Source: JACVRW01 sp034664005 (GTDB lineage Bacteria > Actinomycetota > Thermoleophilia > Solirubrobacterales > Thermoleophilaceae). Taken from it: DNA of 64,000 nucleotides. A program made the translations under genes and the position numbers. Positions 58,531-64,000 of this stretch are shown in pieces. Location: NCBI GenBank assembly GCA_034664005.1, contig JAXDIL010000052.1:18665-82664 (forward strand), read 5' to 3'. The notes under the pieces are model-generated. The model worked only from the letters and a program-made list of their open reading frames with translations, searched no databases and was not told where the DNA came from. The first letter of the stretch is position 1, and each line of letters starts with the position of its first letter.

Positions 58531-60453
58531 ATGGCGGCCACGGTCGAGGCGGCCCGGCTCCACGACCGGGCGCACGCGGGCCGGCTGCTCGCCGAGCGGC
58601 TCCGTCACTACGCGGGCCGCGACGACGTGATCGTGCTGGGCCTGCCGCGCGGCGGCGTGCCCGTGGCCTTCGAGATCGCGGACGCGCTCGGCGCGCCGCT
58701 CGACGTCTTCCTGGTGCGCAAGCTCGGCGTGCCCGGCCATGAGGAGTACGCGCTGGGAGCGATCGCCACGGGCGGTGTCCGCGTCCTCGACACCGAGCTG
58801 GTCGAGTCGCTGGGCCTGCCCACGGAGTGGCTCGAGGCGATCGACGCGAAGGAGCGGCGCGAGCTCGATCGCCGCGAACGCGCCTACCGCGGCGAGCGGC
58901 CACCGCCCGACGTGGCGGGCCGCACGGTGATCCTCGTCGACGACGGGCTCGCGACAGGGTCGACGATGCTAGCCGCCGTGCACGCCGTGCGCGCCGACGA
59001 TCCGGCGCGTCTGGTCGTGGCCGTGCCGGTCGCCGACGCGAGGGTCTGCGACGGCCTGCGCTCCCTGGCCGACGAGGTCGTCTGCCTGATGACGGCCCAG
59101 CCGCTAGAGGCGGTCGGCACCTGGTACGAGGACTTCGCCCCCACCCCGGACGGCGAGGTGCGCTCACTGCTCGAGCGCGCCAAGCACCCGCCGCCCGCGC
59201 GCCCGCCGGAAGGCGTGCACCCCCTCTCCGGGGAGCTGTCCGACTACGACGCGCTGATCGAGCGCGCGCTTGAGGTCCAGTACGTCCTCATCGGCGAGGC
59301 CTCGCACGGGACGCACGAGTTCTACCGCGAGCGCGCCGAGATCACGAAGCGCCTGATCGCCGAGGCGGGCTTCACCGCCGTCGCCGTCGAGGCCGACTGG
59401 CCGGACGCCTACCGCGTGAACCGCTTCGTACGCGGCGAGAGCGACGACGCGGACGCCGAGACCGCGTTATCCGACTTCACCCGCTTCCCCGTGTGGATGT
59501 GGCGCAACACCGAGGTGGCCGAGTTCGTGACGCTGCTGCGCGAGTACAACGACGCGCTGGCCACCGGCGCGGCGACGGTCGGCTTCTACGGGCTGGACCT
59601 CTACAGCCTCTACACGTCCATGGATGCCGTGGTGAGCTACCTGGAGGACGTGGATCCGGGGGCCGCCGAGCGGGCTCGCGAGCGCTACGCCTGCTTCGAC
59701 CAGTTCGGCCGCGACCCGCAGGTCTACGCCTACGAGGCCGGCATGGCCGGCGCGGAGCCGTGCGAGCAGAAGGCCGTCGAGCAGCTGGTCGAGCTGCAGC
59801 GGGCGCGGGCGCCGTTCTTCGCCGAGCAGAACGCCCGGCTCGTCGCGAACGCGGAGGAGTACTACCGCGCGATGTTCCGCGGCGGCCCGACGAGCTGGAA
59901 CCTCCGCGACCGCCACATGGCCGAGACGCTGGACGAGCTCACGCGCCATATCGAGCGCACCAGCGGGACCGCGAAGGTGGTCGTCTGGGCGCACAACTCG
60001 CACCTGGGCGACGAGCGCGCGACCGAGCTTGCCCAGACCGGTCAGCTCAACCTGGGGCAGCTCGTCCGCGAGCGCCACGGCGACGACACGCTGCTCGTCG
60101 GCTTCACGACCTACCAGGGAACCGTCACGGCCGCCTCCGACTGGGGCGGGCCGGCGGAGCGCAAGCGCGTGCGCCGCGCGCTGCCCGGAAGCTGGGAGGA
60201 GCTCCTCCACGAGCAGGGCACCCCGCGTTTCTGGCTGGACCCGGCGAGCCTGCCGGGCCGACGCCTCGAGCGCGCGATCGGCGTGATCTACCGACCCGAG
60301 ACCGAGCGCATCTCGCATTACTTCCAGGCCCGCCTCGCGGACCAGTTCGACGCCCTCGTCCACATCGACGAGACGCACGCGCTGGAGCCGCTCGAGCGGA
60401 CAAGCGAATGGGAGACCGGAGAGCTTCCCGAGACCTACCCGTGGGGGGTGTGA
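58531..60453 (+). CDS. phosphoribosyltransferase / erythromycin-esterase fusion protein
   Basis: 640 residues. Residues 1 to about 220 are a type I phosphoribosyltransferase, with the PRPP motif ILVDDGLATGSTM (134-146). From about 235 onward is an erythromycin-esterase-like (EreA) domain, with IGEASHGTHEFYRERAEITK (about 254-273) and VVWAHNSHLGDER. Fusions of these domains are found in several bacteria with unknown substrate; resistance to macrolides is not implied. The gene is in a stress-type gene group and overlaps the next gene by one base (TGATG). Confidence 0.85.
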   Translation: MAATVEAARLHDRAHAGRLLAERLRHYAGRDDVIVLGLPRGGVPVAFEIADALGAPLDVFLVRKLGVPGHEEYALGAIATGGVRVLDTELVESLGLPTEWLEAIDAKERRELDRRERAYRGERPPPDVAGRTVILVDDGLATGSTMLAAVHAVRADDPARLVVAVPVADARVCDGLRSLADEVVCLMTAQPLEAVGTWYEDFAPTPDGEVRSLLERAKHPPPARPPEGVHPLSGELSDYDALIERALEVQYVLIGEASHGTHEFYRERAEITKRLIAEAGFTAVAVEADWPDAYRVNRFVRGESDDADAETALSDFTRFPVWMWRNTEVAEFVTLLREYNDALATGAATVGFYGLDLYSLYTSMDAVVSYLEDVDPGAAERARERYACFDQFGRDPQVYAYEAGMAGAEPCEQKAVEQLVELQRARAPFFAEQNARLVANAEEYYRAMFRGGPTSWNLRDRHMAETLDELTRHIERTSGTAKVVVWAHNSHLGDERATELAQTGQLNLGQLVRERHGDDTLLVGFTTYQGTVTAASDWGGPAERKRVRRALPGSWEELLHEQGTPRFWLDPASLPGRRLERAIGVIYRPETERISHYFQARLADQFDALVHIDETHALEPLERTSEWETGELPETYPWGV

Positions 60454-60815
60454 TGGCGGTAAAGCTGAACAACAGCGGCTACGACCACGCGAAGCGACTG
60501 ATCGAGGACGGCAGGGTCGTGCTCGACGAGCGTGACGACTGGAGCGAGCACCAGCCGTCTGCGGAGGACGAGAACCGCTTCATAGAGGAACACGGCTGGG
60601 ACGAATACGGCAAGTGGCATCTCGCCACCGACGACGATGCCCGCAAGGAGACCAAGGCCCACTGGAAGTTCCCGTACGGCGACTTCCGCGACATCCACCG
60701 CTGCGGGGTGCTGGCCGCCGAGTCGCGGGCGGGACAACGGAAGTACTTCGACGTCGAGACGGCCGCGGCGCACCTGCACGGGATGCTGGAGGGCGTGAGG
60801 GTCGCCGGGCGCTAG
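60453..60815 (+). CDS. conserved hypothetical protein
   Basis: 120 residues from ATG 60453, overlapping the upstream stop by one base. It has KLNNSGYDHAKRLIEDGRVV near the N-terminus, an acidic middle, and YGKWHLATDDDARKETKAHW then KFPYGDFRDIHRCGVLAAES. It is soluble and rich in charged and aromatic residues. I cannot name a family; similar short proteins occur across actinobacteria beside stress genes. Convergent with the secreted-protein gene, 12 bases away. Confidence 0.7.
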   Translation: MAVKLNNSGYDHAKRLIEDGRVVLDERDDWSEHQPSAEDENRFIEEHGWDEYGKWHLATDDDARKETKAHWKFPYGDFRDIHRCGVLAAESRAGQRKYFDVETAAAHLHGMLEGVRVAGR

Positions 60816-60827
60816 CGCTGGTGGGCT

Positions 60828-61850
60828 CTAGCCGCGGCAAGGGCGCCGTCCACCCATGTCGATCCGCTCATGGCGTGGCGTCGGGTCATCGTCGACGTAG
60901 ATCTCGACCGGCACGCACGCCGGTCTGCGGGTCACGAGGAACCCGGACCAGAAGGTAGGCGACGGGCCATGCTCGCAGGCGACGAAGGTCATCGTGTGAG
61001 CCGTGTCGCGAAGCCTCACCTCCCCCTCGGGGAGGGGCCGCCTGCCGAGCCCGCCGTACGCGAGCCCGGCGAAGCCTCGGACCTCGCGCTTCAGGCTGAC
61101 CGTGACCCTGTGGCCCGCCCTGACCAGCGCAGGGAACTTGTTGCCCCCGAACTCGCGCACCACGCTCGCGGGCGTCCGCTCGCCGGCGCCAGCGAGGACC
61201 AGCGGCCCGGCCACGAGGTTGCGCCGGTCGGTGAAGGCGCCGGGGAAGTCCGCCTCCGAGCGCCGGGCGCAGTCCACGATCACGCCGGCCGGATGCGTGC
61301 TTGGCACGGGCGGGGTGCTGGCTCCCGCCTTCAGCACGAGCAGTACGAACGTGAGGCCGGCACGCCCGGCGGTCGCTGTGACCCGCCAGCAGCCCTGGGT
61401 CGGGAAGTCCAGGCCGCTCGCCTGAAAGCCGGTGAGCCCATAGCCGGAAGGCGATATGCGGCGGTGGACCGCCGGAGCGCGCTCGTCCAGCCTGCGCGCG
61501 TCGACCGTCACCCGGCCGCGTAGGCCGGGTCCACGCTGCCAGCCGATCTTCACGCCGAGCGAGCCGTCCGGCGCGACGTTGTCCGCCGGCACCCGGTAGA
61601 CGCCGCCGGTGGGCCCGAACCCGATCCAGAGCCGCCCCCTCTGCAAGCCGCGCCGGGGCCGCCAGTGCGGCCGCGTCACGGGACACCCACCCGGGAGACG
61701 CTCAGCGGTGGGCGGGGACAGCAGGCGACCGGAGCTCACCGGGCTCGCGGCCGATCGCCCGCCCGCTCCGGGTCCACCCGTCGCGACGACGATCGCCGCG
61801 GCGACTGCCGCCGCCGCGCTCGCCAGCCAGATGCCGCGCCGCGAGGCCAT
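60828..61850 (-). CDS. secreted or membrane-anchored hypothetical protein
   Basis: 340 residues. The N-terminus RRGIWLASAAAAVAAAIVVA is a signal peptide or anchor, followed by Gly/Ala/Ser-rich residues and a Pro-rich part. The rest is extracellular-looking with even beta content (RVTVDARRLDERAPAVHRRI, GCWRVTATAGRAGLTFVLLV) and four cysteines that could pair. No enzyme motif is seen. Function unknown. The gene stands alone on the minus strand between two convergent neighbours. Confidence 0.6.
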   Translation of the reverse strand: MASRRGIWLASAAAAVAAAIVVATGGPGAGGRSAASPVSSGRLLSPPTAERLPGGCPVTRPHWRPRRGLQRGRLWIGFGPTGGVYRVPADNVAPDGSLGVKIGWQRGPGLRGRVTVDARRLDERAPAVHRRISPSGYGLTGFQASGLDFPTQGCWRVTATAGRAGLTFVLLVLKAGASTPPVPSTHPAGVIVDCARRSEADFPGAFTDRRNLVAGPLVLAGAGERTPASVVREFGGNKFPALVRAGHRVTVSLKREVRGFAGLAYGGLGRRPLPEGEVRLRDTAHTMTFVACEHGPSPTFWSGFLVTRRPACVPVEIYVDDDPTPRHERIDMGGRRPCRG

Positions 61851-61972
61851 GCAACAGAGGTACGCCGGGGCCGGGCCCCTGGTTCCACGCGCACGCGAGG
61901 TTGGGGCGCGCTATGCGCGGCCTACCTAAGTGAGCGACAGCCTTAGCTCGCGCGATGAAGGAGGTAGACACG

Positions 61973-62455
61973 ATGGCCACACCAGTTCGCCGTGCAGAAT
62001 CCCGCTCCCCGCTCGCCGCGCCCTCTGCGCTCGCCGGGCTCTCGAGCCCGGCCGGTGAGCTCGAGGAGCTGCATCAGCGCATGGACCAGCTCATGCAGGG
62101 CCTGTGGTCCGCTGCGCCCGGCAACGGTGACCGCGCCTGGACGCCGCTCGTCGACATCGAGGAGACCGAGGACGCCTGGATCATCGAGGCGGAGGTGCCC
62201 GGCGCCAAGCGCAAGGACATCAACGTCGAGGTACGCGACAACGAGGTGAGCATCTCCGGCGAGATCAAGGAGCGCGAGCGCAAGGGACTCCTGCGGCGGC
62301 GCACGCGTCGCGTCGGTCGCTTCGACTTCCGCGTGGCGATCCCCGGGGGAACGGACCCCGACGGCGTCGAGGCGACTGTCGACGACGGCATCCTGACGGT
62401 CCGGGTGCCCAAGCCCGAGCAGACCCGGCCGCGCCGTATCGAGGTCAGCGGCTGA
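61973..62455 (+). CDS. Hsp20-family small heat shock protein
   Basis: 160 residues from ATG 61973, chosen because AAGGAGGT lies 7-8 bases upstream; the in-frame ATG 61955 precedes this ribosome site. The alpha-crystallin domain runs from about residue 50: WTPLVDIEETEDAWIIEAEV, PGAKRKDINVEVRDNEVSIS, FDFRVAIPGGTDPDGVEATV and the C-terminal GILTVRVPKPEQ. It binds unfolding proteins. No HrcA/CIRCE or HspR/HAIR site was seen in the 120-base upstream gap. It is convergent with the DUF5335-like gene with an 11-base overlap. Confidence 0.9.
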   Translation: MATPVRRAESRSPLAAPSALAGLSSPAGELEELHQRMDQLMQGLWSAAPGNGDRAWTPLVDIEETEDAWIIEAEVPGAKRKDINVEVRDNEVSISGEIKERERKGLLRRRTRRVGRFDFRVAIPGGTDPDGVEATVDDGILTVRVPKPEQTRPRRIEVSG

Positions 62456-62813
62456 ACAGGCGAACGACCGTGAGGGTCTCGTCCTCGGACTCGATGATCA
62501 GGCCCGTCACGTCGACATCCGGCTCCGTCACGACGACCTTGCGGGGGTGATCGACGAAGTGCCAGAGCACGGTCGGGAAGCGGTGGCCGCGTCCGCCGAC
62601 GCCGATCGCGATCTGATCGTCGCCGTCCTCGTAGGTGATGCTCGCCAGCGGGAGGCGCTCCGCCTCCGTGCCCACGGCCGGGTCTGAGACGATCTCGATC
62701 GTCGCCTCGAGCTCCTCCCCGTGCTCCATGCGCTTGTTGAGCTCGTCGAAGAACGCCGCCCACTCGTCCTGCTCGAGCTCCCGTCCGGTGTGCGCCCCGA
62801 GTTCGGTGTTCAT
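62445..62813 (-). CDS. DUF5335-like hypothetical protein
   Basis: 122 residues from ATG 62813; the longer reading from 62903 has a low-complexity start and overlaps the divergent gene. Recognisable pattern: WAAFFDELNKRMEHGEELEA, ITYEDGDDQIAIGVGGRG, HFVDHPRKVVVTEPDVDV. This is the general look of DUF5335 proteins, which are small, soluble and of unknown function. It overlaps the Hsp20 3' end by 11 bases and is divergent from the DUF5519-like gene. Confidence 0.65.
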   Translation of the reverse strand: MNTELGAHTGRELEQDEWAAFFDELNKRMEHGEELEATIEIVSDPAVGTEAERLPLASITYEDGDDQIAIGVGGRGHRFPTVLWHFVDHPRKVVVTEPDVDVTGLIIESEDETLTVVRLFSR

Positions 62814-62834
62814 CCACGTAGATTTAGACCGCAC

Positions 62835-63308
62835 ATGACTCCTTTCAAGGCGCTCCCCGCGCGCGGTGGCGACCGCCCCCGCACCACCCCCACCAATCCT
62901 CACACCCAGCTCGACCAGCAGCCCGCCGACGCTGCCCTGGTCGAGGAGCTCGCACGGCGTGCGTTCGCGCTACCCGGGGTCGTCGAGGAGCCGAGCGCCA
63001 TCTCCGTCCCGGGCGCGCGGGCGCTCGTGCTGGCCGGCGACGAGCCAACCGGGCCGCCGGAGGCGTTCCTGATCGGGCGCGAGTTCGCTCACCTGCACCC
63101 GTCGCCGGACCACAGCCTGCACGCGATGCTGCCGCCCGAGCTCGTGGACCAGGCCATCGATGCCGGCTGGGCGGAGCACCATCCCGTCGCGCTAAGGGGC
63201 CTCATCCCCCGGACGGCGGTCATGCTCTACGCCCCGCGCGACGAGGTCGAGCTGGAGACGGTGGACTCGCTGCTCCGGGCCTCGCACGCCTTCGCCCGCG
63301 GCTTCTAG
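62835..63308 (+). CDS. luciferase-domain (DUF5519)-like hypothetical protein
   Basis: 157 residues from ATG 62835. The core has FAHLHPSPDHSLHAMLPPEL, IDAGWAEHHPVALRGLIPRT and VMLYAPRDEVELETVDSLLR, the pattern of DUF5519 luciferase-domain proteins, despite the name not an oxidoreductase known to emit light. No catalytic site can be assigned. It is divergent from the DUF5335-like gene, 21 bases apart, so they share a promoter region. Confidence 0.65.
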   Translation: MTPFKALPARGGDRPRTTPTNPHTQLDQQPADAALVEELARRAFALPGVVEEPSAISVPGARALVLAGDEPTGPPEAFLIGREFAHLHPSPDHSLHAMLPPELVDQAIDAGWAEHHPVALRGLIPRTAVMLYAPRDEVELETVDSLLRASHAFARGF

Positions 63309-63320
63309 ACTCGATAACCA

Positions 63321-63656
63321 ATGGGAAGGACCTGGGTACTCGACACGGGCACCAAGGGAACAGGCGCCAACGTGGTTCCCCTGGAGAAGCTCGAAGCGAA
63401 GGCGGAGCCTGAGCCCCGCCGGCCCGCCCCTGCGCGGAAGAGCGCTCCCGCGCGGAAGCAAGCGGAGGCCCGCGCCCAGCGCAAGCCGGCCGAGCGAACG
63501 AGCACCCCGCTCCCGCCGGGGCACGTGCGCAAGAAGTCGACCGGCGAGCTCGGCAAGCTCCGCTCGATCGACCCGAAGGCCGGCACCGCCGTGGTGCACT
63601 GGCTGAGGCACGGGCAGACATCGACCGTGCCCGTGTCGTCCATCACCACGCGGTGA
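63321..63656 (+). CDS. small basic hypothetical protein
   Basis: 111 residues from ATG 63321. The N-terminus RTWVLDTGTKGTGANVVPLE is followed by an Ala/Pro/Lys/Arg-rich linker (APARKSAPARKQAEARAQRK) and a C-terminal basic segment with LRSIDPKAGTAVVHWLRHGQ. No family is recognised. The linker is of the kind found in nucleic-acid-associated proteins, but no binding motif is clear. It starts 12 bases after the DUF5519-like gene. Confidence 0.65.
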   Translation: MGRTWVLDTGTKGTGANVVPLEKLEAKAEPEPRRPAPARKSAPARKQAEARAQRKPAERTSTPLPPGHVRKKSTGELGKLRSIDPKAGTAVVHWLRHGQTSTVPVSSITTR

Positions 63657-63665
63657 CGACGTGCC

Positions 63666-64000
63666 CTAGCTGAGTCCGCGCGCCTGCTCGACCGCGCGCC
63701 GCGCGCAGCGCGTCACGAGGACGCGTACGAGCTGGCGCTTGTACTCGACCGACCCGTTGGCGTCCTCGACCGGCTCGGCGGACTCGGCCGCGGCCTCGGC
63801 GGCCGCCGCGACAGCCGCGTCGAGCGTGGCCGCTGGCACTCCTGTCAGAGCGTCCTCCGCGTCGAGCGCCCGCCGCGGCCGAATGCCCACCGACCCCACC
63901 GCGACACGCGCCGAGACCACCTCACCGCCCTCCACGCGCACGACGCACGTGACGGTGACCGCCGGGCGCTCGTGGAGCGACATCTTCTCGTGCGCTATGC
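63666..64000 (-). CDS. molybdenum hydroxylase FAD-binding subunit, C-terminal part (cut by window edge), set D
   Basis: The reading frame is open to the right edge; about 111 codons are visible. The end matches the C-terminal domain of CoxM-type FAD subunits: HEKMSLHERPAVTVTCVVRV, VAVGSVGIRPRRALDAEDAL and GSVEYKRQLVRVLVTRCARR. It is a fourth molybdenum hydroxylase subunit in the window. Its N-terminal FAD-binding half and partner genes must lie beyond base 64000. Confidence 0.7.
   Translation of the reverse strand, partial: IAHEKMSLHERPAVTVTCVVRVEGGEVVSARVAVGSVGIRPRRALDAEDALTGVPAATLDAAVAAAAEAAAESAEPVEDANGSVEYKRQLVRVLVTRCARRAVEQARGLS

Overview
The window is about 70% GC by eye and gene-dense, with GTG/TTG starts, 4-base ATGA/GTGA gene overlaps, FbiC-type F420 biosynthesis and many F420-type luciferase-like oxidoreductases. 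This points to a high-GC actinobacterium; a Thermoleophilia/Solirubrobacterales-like lineage is my guess, not something the sequence proves. No tRNA, rRNA, CRISPR array, insertion sequence or phage gene was seen. The window holds 64 genes (two cut by its edges) and one frameshifted remnant.

Region 1 (1-31.9 kb, all minus strand) is a catabolic island of two very long operons flanking a GntR/FCD regulator. Operon I starts at 30951 and runs to 14484: an F420-type oxidoreductase, a two-subunit CoA-transferase, a DUF6282-like hydrolase, a maleate-isomerase-like enzyme, a three-subunit molybdenum hydroxylase, a diaminopropionate ammonia-lyase-like enzyme, a CUT1-like ABC importer with two different ATPases, an alpha/beta hydrolase and an acetamidase/formamidase. 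Operon II starts at 14405 and runs off the left edge: an alpha/beta hydrolase, two more three-subunit molybdenum hydroxylases, CoxG/CoxD/CoxE-type accessory proteins, a carbamoyl-amidohydrolase, a dihydropyrimidinase and XdhC. The gene set fits hydroxylation and hydrolytic opening of an N-heterocycle (purine, pyrimidine or pyridine type). Both operons and the gntR gene carry a TTGTATACAA-like operator overlapping the -10 element.

Region 2 (32.0-32.9 kb) holds a decayed membrane-protein fragment and a hotdog thioesterase.

Region 3 (32.9-58.2 kb) is a second regulon of five divergent or convergent operons. Six promoters share an 18-bp palindrome (consensus GAGAGYGACGTCRCTCTC) that directly abuts a TTGACA-like -35 element. 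They drive: ligase-VOC-oxidoreductase-acyl-CoA dehydrogenase (plus); hydrolase-SDR-amidase/crotonase fusion-MaoC (minus); an oxidoreductase (plus); an operon of Fgd-like oxidoreductase, fbiC, class II aldolase, oxidoreductase, TetR and MDR dehydrogenase (minus, with an internal promoter); and a polyamine-type ABC importer with ligase-VOC-SDR-glutaryl-CoA-dehydrogenase-like enzyme (plus). The TetR protein inside the regulon is the best candidate regulator. The layout suggests import of a small nitrogenous or carboxylic substrate, CoA activation, F420-dependent redox steps and beta-oxidation-like processing. F420 synthesis is co-induced; the substrate is unknown.

Region 4 (58.2-63.7 kb) holds small stress or hypothetical genes: a phosphoribosyltransferase-erythromycin-esterase fusion, Hsp20, DUF5335- and DUF5519-like proteins and a secreted protein. 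The right edge cuts the FAD subunit of a fourth molybdenum hydroxylase.
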